Notes: generated by a model from the sequence alone, not told the origin. Numbered from the stretch's first letter, positions 19,393 through 28,861 are shown. The stretch: 64,000 nucleotides of DNA from Lysinibacillus sphaericus (GCF_001629735.1 NZ_CP015224.1:3162001-3226000), one strand, 5' to 3'. Numbers and translations: made by a program.

Positions 19393-20622
19393 TTAGAAAG
19401 CCCAGCTACCTTTACGGAATATAGGCTCTATAGTTCCATCTGGTAATATACCATCAATGTCCATTTCACCGTTACCAACCATAAAGTCTTCATGGGTTAC
19501 AGAAATATTCGCACCTAATGCTTCTAGTTGACCGTTTTCCAAGTCTCTACCACCCTCTAAGCATGTCGGGTATGCTTCTCCAATCGCTAAATGGTTCGAA
19601 GCATTCTCATCGAATAGTGTATTAAAGTATAAAATCCCTGATGCTGAAATTGGTGACTCATGCGGGACAAGTGCTACTTCACCTAAATAACTAGAACCCT
19701 CATCTACTTGAATAAGCTCCTGTAGTAAATCTTGACCTACTTCAGCTTCTGCTTTAATGATTTTTCCTTCTTTAAATGTTAATTTAAAGCCATCAATGAT
19801 ATTGCCCTGATATACTAAAGGCTTTGAATTACTAACATAACCGTCTACACCTTGCTTCATAGGAAGTGTATAGACTTCTTCTGTTGGCATATTGGCGATA
19901 AAAACATGGCCTTCAGGCGTTTTACTGCCACCAGTTACCCATTTATGCTGTGGAGCTAAAGCAATCGTTAAATCTGTTCCAGGTGCAGTATAGTGTAGCT
20001 TCGCATACTTTTTATTATTTAAAAGTTCTGCCCGAGATTCTAAATTCGTTACATGCTGATGCCAATTTTCAACTGCGTTACCTTCTCCGATATGAACTGT
20101 TTTAAAGATAGCTTCCCATAAAGCAGGTACTTGCTCGTCTGCTGTCAATTGAGGGAATACCTTTGCCGCCCACTTTGGCGAAGGTACTGCAATAATGGAC
20201 CACGCAATCAAATCCTTCATAACTGCATTACGATAGTTTTTCAACGCAGCTCCTGATACCTTTTGATGAGTAGCTAATCGATCAGCCGAGATTCCTGTTA
20301 ATTTATCAGGATCTGCGGCATCTATCCATAATAATGCCCCTTTACGTTCAATGAGTTCATCACGCATTTGTACGACCCATTCGGGGAAACGGTTAAATTC
20401 TTCATCAGAGGCATGTTCAAAATAGGCACGATCCATTTCATCGTCAGAAAAATTAACATGGACACGCCCTGCCCCAGCCTTATACGCCTCTTTAACGACT
20501 AAACGAGCAAAATCTAAAGCCTCAACTGATGTGTTGACTAACAAATATTGACCTGGTTGAATGTTTACCCCAACTTTTACTGCAAGTTCCGCGTATGCCT
20601 GTAATTTTTCTTCAAACGTCAT
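19393..20622 (-). CDS. M29-family metal-dependent aminopeptidase (copy 2)
   Basis: Second AmpS/AmpT-like aminopeptidase, 409 residues. It is collinear with the copy at 6.9-8.1 kb and shares the metal-ligand region GEVALVPHESPIS, FDENASNHLAIGEAYP and HEDFMVGNGEMDIDG. The start ATG at 20622 has GGGAGG upstream. It lies two bases after the helicase stop, so the two genes form an operon on the minus strand. The first copy has His rather than Glu after VPH, a possible specificity difference. Confidence 0.92.
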   Translation of the reverse strand: MTFEEKLQAYAELAVKVGVNIQPGQYLLVNTSVEALDFARLVVKEAYKAGAGRVHVNFSDDEMDRAYFEHASDEEFNRFPEWVVQMRDELIERKGALLWIDAADPDKLTGISADRLATHQKVSGAALKNYRNAVMKDLIAWSIIAVPSPKWAAKVFPQLTADEQVPALWEAIFKTVHIGEGNAVENWHQHVTNLESRAELLNNKKYAKLHYTAPGTDLTIALAPQHKWVTGGSKTPEGHVFIANMPTEEVYTLPMKQGVDGYVSNSKPLVYQGNIIDGFKLTFKEGKIIKAEAEVGQDLLQELIQVDEGSSYLGEVALVPHESPISASGILYFNTLFDENASNHLAIGEAYPTCLEGGRDLENGQLEALGANISVTHEDFMVGNGEMDIDGILPDGTIEPIFRKGSWAF

Positions 20623-20623
20623 A

Positions 20624-21772
20624 TTATTTCCCTCCCTTTTGTCCAATTGTTTTAGAATTACCTTCTTTCAACTTACCATCATGCCAAATCTTCTGCACTG
20701 GCTTACCAGGAATTTCTCTTGTCCATTTTTTATAGGTTTTTTCGTCACGATAAGATAGTAATGTTAATACCTCACCATCTGCACCGGCACGACCAGTACG
20801 ACCAGAACGGTGTAAATACTGCTCAATTGTTCGTGGTACATCGACATGAATAACATGTGTTAAACCGGCAATATCTAAACCACGTGCAGCAATATCTGTT
20901 GCTATTAAAATACGTGCGTCCCCTTTGCGGAAAGCATCTAAAGCCTTTTTACGTTCTTCCTTTTTCATGTCAGAATGAAGTGTAACGATTGGTGCAGAGC
21001 GATACTGGAGCTTCGTTTCTTTCATTAATAATTGATCAATATTATTGACGAAAGCTAATGCTCTCAGGCCTTCTGTATGCGATAGGCGGCGAAGAAACTC
21101 CGTTTTATCACGTTCTTCGACCTTCACAAAAGAGTGGGTTACTTTGCCAACCTTTAGCATATCCTCTGGCTTAATTTTAAAACGAACTGGTTCGAACATC
21201 ATTCGACTTGCCACTAATTCAATTTCCTCTGTAATAGTAGCCGAAACAACTACCACTTGTCGTCCAAACGCTGAACCTTCAATAAAGGATTTAATGACAA
21301 CACGGTATTCACGACTTAGTAATTGATCACATTCATCTAAAACAACTGTTTCAATTTCTTTGAGTTTTAATTTCCCTGCACGTGCTAATTCATTTAAACG
21401 ACCAGGTGTTCCTACAACAATCGTTGGCTTTTTCTTTAATTTTTCAATTTGACGAGCGGAATTGGCACCACCAATAAGCTGCTGAACTGTAATATCCGTA
21501 CCTGCCGTCCACTCACGGATAACTTCCACAATTTGCATCGCTAGCTCTTGTGATGGAGCTACGATAAGACCTTGTGTTTGTTTTTTCGCTCCATTAACTT
21601 TATTCAGCAATGGTAAAACATACGCTAATGTTTTACCAGAACCTGTAGGTGATTCAGCTACGATATCCTTCCCTTCAAGCATGGCTGGTATCATTTCCTC
21701 TTGAATTTTCATGGTTGCTTCAAAGTTCCATTTTGCTTGTAATTCTTCTTTTAATAAACTGATTACTGACAT
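20624..21772 (-). CDS. DEAD-box RNA helicase, YfmL-like
   Basis: ATP-dependent RNA helicase of 382 residues, the compact core-only type like B. subtilis YfmL (ribosome assembly). Motifs: Q-motif region at the N-terminus, Walker A SPTGSGKT, motif Ia PSQELA, VGTPGRL, motif II DECD (not DEAD), motif III SAT, motif V TDIAARGLDI and motif VI HRSGRTGRAG. The short basic tail may bind RNA. The ATG at 21772 has GGTGGG upstream. Operon with the M29 gene. Confidence 0.9.
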   Translation of the reverse strand: MSVISLLKEELQAKWNFEATMKIQEEMIPAMLEGKDIVAESPTGSGKTLAYVLPLLNKVNGAKKQTQGLIVAPSQELAMQIVEVIREWTAGTDITVQQLIGGANSARQIEKLKKKPTIVVGTPGRLNELARAGKLKLKEIETVVLDECDQLLSREYRVVIKSFIEGSAFGRQVVVVSATITEEIELVASRMMFEPVRFKIKPEDMLKVGKVTHSFVKVEERDKTEFLRRLSHTEGLRALAFVNNIDQLLMKETKLQYRSAPIVTLHSDMKKEERKKALDAFRKGDARILIATDIAARGLDIAGLTHVIHVDVPRTIEQYLHRSGRTGRAGADGEVLTLLSYRDEKTYKKWTREIPGKPVQKIWHDGKLKEGNSKTIGQKGGK

Positions 21773-21886
21773 GTTATTTCCCACCTTCTATCTGCTTGAC
21801 ACTAGTTTAACACACTCGGCAGCTTCCTACTTTATATGTACGCAAACCTTGGTCTAATCGTTTCACCAAATGAATCTTTCATCCAT

Positions 21887-21980
21887 AAAAAATCTGCCTA
21901 ACTCCACACATGGAAATGAAAGCCCGTCCACAACTCTTTGAAGACTTGCAGCCTACCCATGTAAAGCAAGCAGATTTTTT
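21887..21980. promoter_or_regulatory. Nested structured element between the racemase and helicase genes
   Basis: Outer 11-base arms (AAAAAATCTGC, GCAGATTTTTT) enclose about 72 bases that contain a second ACATGG/CCATGT stem and a TCTT/AAGA core. It may simply end racemase transcription, but its size and nested form are unusual for a terminator; it could also act in the leader of the helicase gene. Confidence 0.55.
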
Positions 21981-21990
21981 CTATACATTC

Positions 21991-22692
21991 CTAATCGATT
22001 AGCTCATAACCACATGCTAAAATAGCACACTCCGCTAAAACGATTAATGAATCGATATATACATTACTTAATTTTAAATCTCGATTAACTATAGATAACT
22101 CCGTACAACCCAACACGATACGGTCACAGTTTAGGGCAAGCATGGCATCTTCAATTGGTTGCCAATCATCCTGTGTGACATCTTTACCAGCTTTGACAAA
22201 ATCGTAAATGATGGTCATCACATGCGCCCTCATCTCATTATCTGGTACCACAGGTGTAATACCATATTCTTCCAACGCCTCTTGATACATCCGTGAAGTC
22301 AATGTACCTGTTGTCGCTAAAATTCCAACACGCTCTGCTCCCAATTCGGATGCTCGCTTTGCTGTTTCACGAATCATATGCAAAACGGGAATCGGAGAGC
22401 CTGCCTGAATCTCGTCATAAAAAGTATGAGCGGTATTACACGGAATAGCAATCATATCAGCTCCTACAGAAGCTAACTTTTTTGCATCCTCCATTATAAC
22501 AGGCACAGGGTTTTCTTTCGTATTATCTAAAATAAAAGCCGTACGGTCAGGAATATTTGTATCATTATCAATAATGGTATGTAAATGCTCCTGATCTTTT
22601 TGCGCCTTTGTACGTCTTACAATCATTTCACCAATAAACATGGTTGCTAGTGGACCAACTCCACCTATTATACCTAAAGTTTGTTTTTTCAT
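21991..22692 (-). CDS. Aspartate racemase
   Basis: PLP-independent racemase of 233 residues in the aspartate/glutamate racemase family. The two catalytic Cys blocks are IPCNTAH and GCTELS; the N-terminal IIGGVGPLAT is typical of aspartate racemases. Its ATG overlaps the stop of the ATP-grasp ligase by four bases. With the neighbour it should provide D-aspartate for the peptidoglycan cross-bridge (inference from the E. faecium Rac/Asl pair). Confidence 0.9.
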   Translation of the reverse strand: MKKQTLGIIGGVGPLATMFIGEMIVRRTKAQKDQEHLHTIIDNDTNIPDRTAFILDNTKENPVPVIMEDAKKLASVGADMIAIPCNTAHTFYDEIQAGSPIPVLHMIRETAKRASELGAERVGILATTGTLTSRMYQEALEEYGITPVVPDNEMRAHVMTIIYDFVKAGKDVTQDDWQPIEDAMLALNCDRIVLGCTELSIVNRDLKLSNVYIDSLIVLAECAILACGYELID

Positions 22693-23921
22693 GAGTTAGA
22701 CAGACCTTTGTTATTAAAATATTTCTTATATTTACGGTAAAAATTTAAATTATCGACAGTAACATTCAACCAGCGTTTAGCATTCATATCCTTATAATTA
22801 AAAATAGAATCCGTTGCCATTCCTTGTCGAATGAGACTTTTCGCTTCAATAATCAGTTGTTCATTTTGTACATATTTGAAAAGGACACCATTGGGTACAA
22901 TTGTCCAAAGATGTTTATTTTGCACGTATGTAAGTGGCTGTTTACTTCCACGAACATAATCGTCCGCTACATATTGCATAAGGTTATAGCCACTAGCAGT
23001 CACATAATAATTGGAAAGCTCATTATGTAATTCGATACTTAACAATTTATAGTGTCCATCACGCTCATCATATTTCATATCAAATGTAGCAAATCCCTGG
23101 AATTGAATAGCTTCTAGAAACAACTTCACATTTTCCATTAAAGCAGGGTTATAGGCTGTCATAATAGCTACATAACGACCAATGCCCTCTGGTGAATGCT
23201 CTTCTAGTATTGGATTTCCTACAGCAAGAAGCTTCGTCTTCCCATCTTGTCCTACATAAGCATTGACAACACGCATATTCGCGTCTTCTCCAGGGATATA
23301 TTGTTGAATCATGAGATCATCCCGATAGGCTGATTCCTTATAAATAGCATGAAATATACTATCCTTTTCTTCTTTATCATGTGCAATATATACTTTTTTC
23401 TTTCCAGGAAAAATACATGTGGCATACTTTGTCATATTCATTGGTTTAATAACAATTGGGTAATCCAATGACATTTCGTAATCTTCATAATCATTAACTG
23501 TACATACATGCATAGCAGGGTATTGAAAGCCAAATTGTGCACACAGTTCATACATACTTTCACGAGTCAGCAGCTGATGTGCAAGGCTAGTATTCACATA
23601 AGGAACTAAAAAATCCTCTATTAATTCATCTTTATGTTCTACAATTTTTTTGACATAAAATTCATCACAGGCTAATAGCAGTAATTTTTTTTCTGTGAAT
23701 TCCTGCGCTATTGCCTTTAGTGCCGTCACAAATCGTTCTTCTATATGAAGTCTCGGTACTTCACGGAAGGTTAATAAATCACTTTGTTGAATTTTTTCCA
23801 TATTCGTGTGATTCAATGCAAGTGGCTTCACACCATAGGCTTCGTAAAATGCTCTGGCCATGCCATAAGCATTCATTTCATCGCCTAATAAAACCGGTAA
23901 AAAAGCGTGCTCAATGGCCAT
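22689..23921 (-). CDS. ATP-grasp ligase, probable D-aspartate ligase for murein cross-bridge
   Basis: ATP-grasp enzyme of about 410 residues. The ATP-binding region has YPIVIKPMN and the metal-binding acidic residues lie near GFATFDMKYD and LSIELHNELSNYY. Size and partner match E. faecium Asl-fm, which adds D-Asp to the lysine of the murein precursor. Lysinibacillus murein is A4-alpha L-Lys-D-Asp, so this role fits. The ATG at 23921 is preferred over TTG 23930; its ribosome site is weak. Other ATP-grasp amide ligases cannot be ruled out from sequence alone. Confidence 0.8.
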   Translation of the reverse strand: MAIEHAFLPVLLGDEMNAYGMARAFYEAYGVKPLALNHTNMEKIQQSDLLTFREVPRLHIEERFVTALKAIAQEFTEKKLLLLACDEFYVKKIVEHKDELIEDFLVPYVNTSLAHQLLTRESMYELCAQFGFQYPAMHVCTVNDYEDYEMSLDYPIVIKPMNMTKYATCIFPGKKKVYIAHDKEEKDSIFHAIYKESAYRDDLMIQQYIPGEDANMRVVNAYVGQDGKTKLLAVGNPILEEHSPEGIGRYVAIMTAYNPALMENVKLFLEAIQFQGFATFDMKYDERDGHYKLLSIELHNELSNYYVTASGYNLMQYVADDYVRGSKQPLTYVQNKHLWTIVPNGVLFKYVQNEQLIIEAKSLIRQGMATDSIFNYKDMNAKRWLNVTVDNLNFYRKYKKYFNNKGLSNS

Positions 23922-23978
23922 TCTACTCAACTCACTTTTTACTTTTTTATTAGTGTAACATACTTCCTAATGGCTAGT

Positions 23979-24968
23979 TTATTTATGTACAGCTACTGCC
24001 TGTTCACCTAATTCATGATAGCTTTTAAAGAACTGATCCACATTATAAGTTACATAGCCCTTTAACGGGTCCATTACCACGACCTTATCGCCTAAATGCC
24101 CAGTTAGCACAACAGCGTGTAAATTCATAAAAGCATCCTGGGAAGTAGTCGCTCCTTTATAAATCCAGCCTCTATTTGCATTTTTTTTAGGCTTGGATAA
24201 ATCCAGCGTCACCCATGTCACGACAGGAACTCCCTCACGAACAAGCTGTAAAATATCAGCCTGTGAGGCATTTCTCATATCTGTTACACGTAAATCAGCC
24301 TGTTTCTCTGCAATAGCTGCCTCCGCCGCCTTGACAATCGGAGCAGCAAATACATACATACCTCGAGCTTTATCACGAGGATTACCTGCAAAAGCCTCAT
24401 TTGGATTTGGTCCAAATCGTTGATTGCCTATTGTACGTATTTCTTCCTTTGGTAAATAGTTATCAGCCATTTCAAGCTTTGACACATTCATTCCATAGTA
24501 ATTTAATACGGCTGTGAGTGAAGTTATTTCACAGCCATGTGGAAGCTCAGGATTTTGCATCACCACGGGAACATCTAGCTCTTGCTCGTCTCTTGTAAAG
24601 TGGGTCTGCAATCTAAAGTAAGGTTTTGTAGTATCATAGGTAAAATTCTCGATGGTTGTATAGCCATCATTTGTTGCACTATTTTCAAGAGTCGTTGCCG
24701 CAATAGCATACTCTCGCCCCTCTTTTAGCTTCGAAAATATCGCTTCTCCCTCTTCAGAACCAATAGCTTCTTCTACAACATTACCATTCTGAACATCTGT
24801 GACCGTAATATAAAGATTAGCAATTGGTGCTCCACTATTAAATTCTACTGTTAATACTGTTAATTGATTTTTATTTTCTGCATCTTGCTGTGAAAATGGC
24901 TGACAGCTAGAAAGTAACATAATAATCAACATGCCAATAAGTAATAGGCGTTTATACCCCGTCCACAA
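23979..24968 (-). CDS. Lipoprotein with C39-like peptidase domain
   Basis: Exported lipoprotein of 329 residues: a signal peptide ending in the lipobox LLSSC (Cys about 22), then a beta-rich domain to about residue 125, then a C39_2-type papain-like domain. The catalytic Cys is in HGCEITSL and the His in NLHAVVLTGH, with an Asp in VVMDPLKG. Likely a cell-wall or peptide hydrolase on the outer membrane face. The start is TTG 24968 behind AGGAGCGG; no ATG fits. Confidence 0.85.
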   Translation of the reverse strand: MWTGYKRLLLIGMLIIMLLSSCQPFSQQDAENKNQLTVLTVEFNSGAPIANLYITVTDVQNGNVVEEAIGSEEGEAIFSKLKEGREYAIAATTLENSATNDGYTTIENFTYDTTKPYFRLQTHFTRDEQELDVPVVMQNPELPHGCEITSLTAVLNYYGMNVSKLEMADNYLPKEEIRTIGNQRFGPNPNEAFAGNPRDKARGMYVFAAPIVKAAEAAIAEKQADLRVTDMRNASQADILQLVREGVPVVTWVTLDLSKPKKNANRGWIYKGATTSQDAFMNLHAVVLTGHLGDKVVVMDPLKGYVTYNVDQFFKSYHELGEQAVAVHK

Positions 24969-25145
24969 GACAAATTCCGCTCCTATTCTAAATCGAAGGG
25001 TTACCCTTCTCTCTTTTAATTTGTCGTAGACTCTATTATACGATACTTTGAAAGAGGTTCCTATTTTATCTTGTTTCTGAGAACTTTTTTTGCATCGAAA
25101 ACGAAGCTTCGAGTAAAATTAACTGTAAATACTAAAACTTTTTTC

Positions 25146-26642
25146 TCAAATCGTTCTTACTTTTGGTCGTAATGTATGCTTTAAAACTTTACCAGAAGCA
25201 TTGCGCGGCAGTTCAGTTAAACATTCTATTTCATATGGTACTTTATATTTAGCAAGCCGTGATTGACAATAGGATAAAATGATTTCCTCATCGAGATATT
25301 TACCTTCTTTAAATACGACAAAGGCTTTAGGCACTTCTCCATACACTTCATGTGGTAATCCAACCACTGCTGCTTCTAAAATTTCTGGCAATTGATACAG
25401 CACTTCCTCCACCTCGATTGGATAAATATTTTCACCGCCTCGGATAATCATATCTTTTTTCCTATCAACTATATATAAATAGCCTTCCTCATCAAAACGT
25501 CCTAAATCACCTGAATAAAGCCATCCATCTATAATCGTTCTAGCTGTTTCTTCGGGATTACGTAAATAGCCCTTCATCACCTGGGGTCCCCTTACACATA
25601 TCTCGCCCACCTCACCAGCGGGAACTAGCTTTCCTTCACTATCAACTACTCGGACCTCTGTCTGTTCTAATGGCTTCCCAACAGAGCCTATTTTCGTTAA
25701 AGCATCCGTATCTAATAAAGAGGTGGCTGCAGGTGTGTTCTCCGTTTGACCATATAAATTTTGAACTTTAACATTTGAAAACGCCTCTTTTACTTGTTTA
25801 ACAAGCTCATAAGGCATTGGGGCAGCCCCGTAACATAATAAACGCAAATGGTTAAAGCTATGTTCCTTAAATCCGGGCGTATTTAAAATGATCGTATACA
25901 TAGATGGAACACCAAAGAAGATGGTTGCCTCTGTTACTGCAATCTGCTCTAATGTTTTAGTGGGTGAAAAAGCTTCTTCTATCAAGACAGTCCCGCCTTG
26001 ATAAAACATGGGCATGGCAAAAACATGAAGTCCCGCACAGTGAAATAATGGTGTACAAATAAACATCTTGTCCGTGTTAAGCATGTTCATGGAAGATGAC
26101 CAAATATCTGCTGTAGCCACAATATTTTGATGAGTTAGCATCACGCCTTTTGGTTTACCAGTTGTACCTGAAGTGTACATAACAACAGCAGTATCATGTG
26201 CCTCCAACGGTACTACAGCCCTTACTAAATTAGTATTAGTAAGGATGTGATTCATATCTTGAAATCCAATAATATGTTGGAATGAATAGGATACATTTTC
26301 TAAGGTTTCAGCTAATCTTTCATCATAAATGAGTCCCTTTGCTTGGGAATGATTAAAAATAAACTCAACCTCCGGAGCTGCTAATTTAGTGTTAATGGGC
26401 ATAGCAACGTAGCCAGCTAATTGCACACCTAAATATGCAATTAAAAATAAATCTGTGTTGAGTGTATATAGTGCAATAACATCCTCTTTTTTATAATTTT
26501 GCTCTTGTAAATAAGCTGCAAATCGTTCGACATGTTTGTAAAACTCACGATAACTTAACTTATTCCCATTATATAAGGTCGCAATTTTACTAGGCTGTTG
26601 CACAGCATACTTTTCAAGAATATCCGTCATGTACATCGTCAT
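25146..26642 (-). CDS. AMP-forming acyl-CoA synthetase
   Basis: Adenylate-forming ligase of 498 residues that activates a fatty or aromatic acid with ATP and CoA. The AMP-binding motif YTSGTTGKPKG lies near residue 160, the LYGQTENTP block mid-protein, YSGDLG and the hinge DRKKDMI follow, and the C-terminal Lys is in PRNASGKVLK. Closest in layout to long-chain fatty acid CoA ligases. The ATG at 26642 follows GGAGGG. Single gene; acid specificity unknown. Confidence 0.88.
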   Translation of the reverse strand: MTMYMTDILEKYAVQQPSKIATLYNGNKLSYREFYKHVERFAAYLQEQNYKKEDVIALYTLNTDLFLIAYLGVQLAGYVAMPINTKLAAPEVEFIFNHSQAKGLIYDERLAETLENVSYSFQHIIGFQDMNHILTNTNLVRAVVPLEAHDTAVVMYTSGTTGKPKGVMLTHQNIVATADIWSSSMNMLNTDKMFICTPLFHCAGLHVFAMPMFYQGGTVLIEEAFSPTKTLEQIAVTEATIFFGVPSMYTIILNTPGFKEHSFNHLRLLCYGAAPMPYELVKQVKEAFSNVKVQNLYGQTENTPAATSLLDTDALTKIGSVGKPLEQTEVRVVDSEGKLVPAGEVGEICVRGPQVMKGYLRNPEETARTIIDGWLYSGDLGRFDEEGYLYIVDRKKDMIIRGGENIYPIEVEEVLYQLPEILEAAVVGLPHEVYGEVPKAFVVFKEGKYLDEEIILSYCQSRLAKYKVPYEIECLTELPRNASGKVLKHTLRPKVRTI

Positions 26643-26887
26643 TATAAGCCCTCCAAAATTCATTTTCTACTGCGGGATAGAGTCATCATTAATGGCAAAC
26701 TACTAAAGGATTTAAATTTCAGAAAATTATGATTTTATTTTAGCAAGCATTTAATTTCCTGGCAATTTTTCCATACACCCAAAATATGTTGGTAAACTAA
26801 CGAAATATTCTTAGACGTTTTACTTTTCTAGCAATTTCTATTAGGTGTATGATATTTATACGATTTTATAGGAAAGGCCGGGTTTGC

Positions 26888-27493
26888 ATGCTTTATGCAC
26901 TTTTAGGAGATTTACATTCTAATATAGAAGATACGAAGGCTGTTCTCACTCATATTCAGCAGACAGCAAAGGAAGCAAAAATCATTGGATTAGGTGATTT
27001 ATATGAATGCACTATTAGTAAGAAAAAAGCCCAAACGATGTCTGGGTTATCTTTACAAAGAGCAGCAATCGTTGAAAGTAAGTTTGAAGAGCTGTTAACC
27101 TTCCCCTCTATACGGGGCAATCAAGAAGAGCGTATTACACAGGTAACTGGTATTGAGCGCTTTAGAGCATTACCTGAAATAATGGAAATTGATGGAGCCA
27201 CCCTAATGCATGGACATCAATTTAAATGGAGTGTAAGCTGGCAGCCAACATTCCCATCCTTTCAAAAGCCATTGTTCTTCTTTGGCCATAGCCATGAATC
27301 AGGTCTTTATCATCAGCAGAAAAAACTACCCATTCGCATTCGCTATGGACAACCAATTGTATTACAAGATAAACAATACGGTGTAAATGTTGGCTCCGTT
27401 GTAGATCACCGTGAATGGTGTCTGTATGATAGTGAAAAGCGGACCGTAACCTTTATGTGTGTTCCTAGTGTTGATAAAGGAACCATGTCCTAA
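26888..27493 (+). CDS. Calcineurin-like metallophosphoesterase, YfcE/MJ0936 type
   Basis: Small metallophosphoesterase of 201 residues. Metal motifs are GDLHSN, GLGDLYEC, SIRGNQEE, MHGHQFKW and FFGHSHESG, and the protein ends shortly after the last motif as in the YfcE family of cyclic-nucleotide or phosphodiester hydrolases. The ATG at 26888 is the better start because it begins directly with the first beta strand. Substrate unknown. Confidence 0.82.
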   Translation: MLYALLGDLHSNIEDTKAVLTHIQQTAKEAKIIGLGDLYECTISKKKAQTMSGLSLQRAAIVESKFEELLTFPSIRGNQEERITQVTGIERFRALPEIMEIDGATLMHGHQFKWSVSWQPTFPSFQKPLFFFGHSHESGLYHQQKKLPIRIRYGQPIVLQDKQYGVNVGSVVDHREWCLYDSEKRTVTFMCVPSVDKGTMS

Positions 27494-27501
27494 ACATAAA
27501 A

Positions 27502-27541
27502 AGAGCAAGCTAATCTTCTCTTTGCTTGCTCCCCGTTTTTA
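27502..27541 (+). terminator. Terminator after the phosphoesterase gene
   Basis: Arms GAGCAAGC and GCTTGCTC, followed by CCCCGTTTTT. The T-run is offset by five bases, so strength is uncertain. Confidence 0.65.
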
Positions 27542-27815
27542 ATGAATATATTGCTTTTTTCCGTCCAAGAGAATTTCATTTAACGCTTTTAGCTTTTCAA
27601 TGACTACAAAGTATTTCTCTGAAATTTCCTGCAAGTATTTTTCCGCCTCATTTTTACGACCTGTGTAATATTCCCACACGGCTTTTTTAGCAATTTCATG
27701 TAATGAATGAATGGCTGTTCTAATTCTATATAGACACGTTCCTGACCTAATAGCTTTTTGCCAGTGCCATAATACCACTCACCAAGACGTGAATTTTTAG
27801 GCGAGCCTTTATCGA
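27539..27815 (-). pseudogene. Frameshifted remnant of a CZB-domain chemoreceptor
   Basis: Two minus-strand frames together encode one CZB-like (chemoreceptor zinc-binding) C-terminus. The upstream frame (from about 27810) reads SRLGEWYYGTGKKLLGQE and the downstream one continues IHSLHEIAKKAVWEYYTGRK to a stop at 27539. They join only through a one-base shift near 27700-27716, where ATTC is repeated. No N-terminal signalling domain or start is left; just upstream is the terminator of the next gene. Related intact proteins include soluble YfmS-type receptors. Confidence 0.7.
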
Positions 27816-27852
27816 CATTTCCTCATTGTTCTTTGATAAACTATTCTCATGC

Positions 27853-27890
27853 AGAAAAAGCGCTAAAACCATGATTGATCTTAGCGCCTT
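27853..27890 (-). terminator. Terminator of the DUF305-like gene
   Basis: GCGCTAA and TTTAGCGC arms followed by TTTTTC on the minus strand. Confidence 0.85.
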
Positions 27891-27916
27891 TTTCCTATAT
27901 AAACCTTTAGTTAGTA

Positions 27917-28501
27917 CTAGCACTCGCAATCGCAATTTTGTAAACTATCCAGTAACTTTTCCATAGCCTCTAGTTGCTCACAAAGCGTTTGAATCATGCA
28001 CTTTAGAATCGGGATTAATTCTTGGCAAATACAAAATCTCAGCACATTTTGCGCTAGTCGTATTCCTCCCTGATGATGGACAATCATTTCCCTTAAATAG
28101 TTGATGTTAATGCTATTGGAAACTGGTGGTGCACACATTGCATTAAACATAGCTTCCGTAATTTCTTTATAAGCACACATATACTCGTATAATTCATACT
28201 CTGAATTTTGCACAACACAGCATCTATTTTGTAGCGCTTCAATACTTTCAAGCATTTCTGTATGTGTTCGGATGATTTCTAATGCAAGATTTTGTACAGG
28301 AATATTTGTTGTGAAGCGTAAAACATTTTCTGACATTTGAATTGCTGCTATTTGATAAGGGATGATTTGCTTTATAAAGTTTTCTGAAATACTACAAGTA
28401 ATGGTTACATAGGTCATGCCCTGCATCATCTTTTTGAGGATGCGTTGATATTCCTCTAAATATATCTGTGTGACATTACTAAGTTCAATTGGTCTAGCCA
28501 T
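27917..28501 (-). CDS. Two-repeat DUF305-like helical protein
   Basis: Protein of 194 residues made of two similar four-helix-type halves. The second half has EMIVHHQGGIRLAQNVL, close to the DUF305 signature (MIxHHxxAIxMA); the first has QIIPYQIAAIQMSENVL, in which the His pair is lost. The tail ends NCDCEC, unusually Cys-rich. It could bind metal. The ATG at 28501 follows AAGGAG. It may form a unit with the upstream 58-aa CWC protein. Function unknown. Confidence 0.7.
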   Translation of the reverse strand: MARPIELSNVTQIYLEEYQRILKKMMQGMTYVTITCSISENFIKQIIPYQIAAIQMSENVLRFTTNIPVQNLALEIIRTHTEMLESIEALQNRCCVVQNSEYELYEYMCAYKEITEAMFNAMCAPPVSNSININYLREMIVHHQGGIRLAQNVLRFCICQELIPILKCMIQTLCEQLEAMEKLLDSLQNCDCEC

Positions 28502-28603
28502 TAGACACACTCCTTTCAGAGTAATGTATGCCCCCTAGGTTGTTGTGCGATAGACAATTGTACCAATTGTGCAATTTTTACTGCAACATCAAATAGTTAT
28601 AAG

Positions 28604-28780
28604 TTATACTGACTCTTCTTTATATGTATTTAAGCATGCTTGACAAATACATGTATTCGTCTTTGTAGTACTTAACAATTGCTCTGGAAAATTCTCTGTC
28701 ATACACCAACATTCTTTTTCACCTTTGGCGACTCCACAATGATTTTCTCTCCCACAACGTGGACATCTATTTTCCAACAT
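28604..28780 (-). CDS. Small cysteine-rich CWC-family protein (58 aa)
   Basis: Short frame with AGGGAGG before the ATG. The peptide has eight Cys: CPRCG at the start, HCG, ECWC in the middle and CICQAC near the end, the pattern of the Cys-rich CWC family, and probably binds zinc. It lies about 100 bases upstream of the DUF305-like gene on the same strand. Confidence 0.8.
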   Translation of the reverse strand: MLENRCPRCGRENHCGVAKGEKECWCMTENFPEQLLSTTKTNTCICQACLNTYKEESV

Positions 28781-28861
28781 AGTCTAAGACCTCCCTTTCT
28801 TATCTCATCATTGTAAAGGAAAAAAGGAAGAGCACTCAACACCTCACTCCTCCTCAGTCAT

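Noticed and set aside
27747-27935. Minus-strand frame of 62 codons
   Set aside because: It runs through the terminator of the DUF305-like gene and into the CZB remnant in a different frame; no ribosome site.
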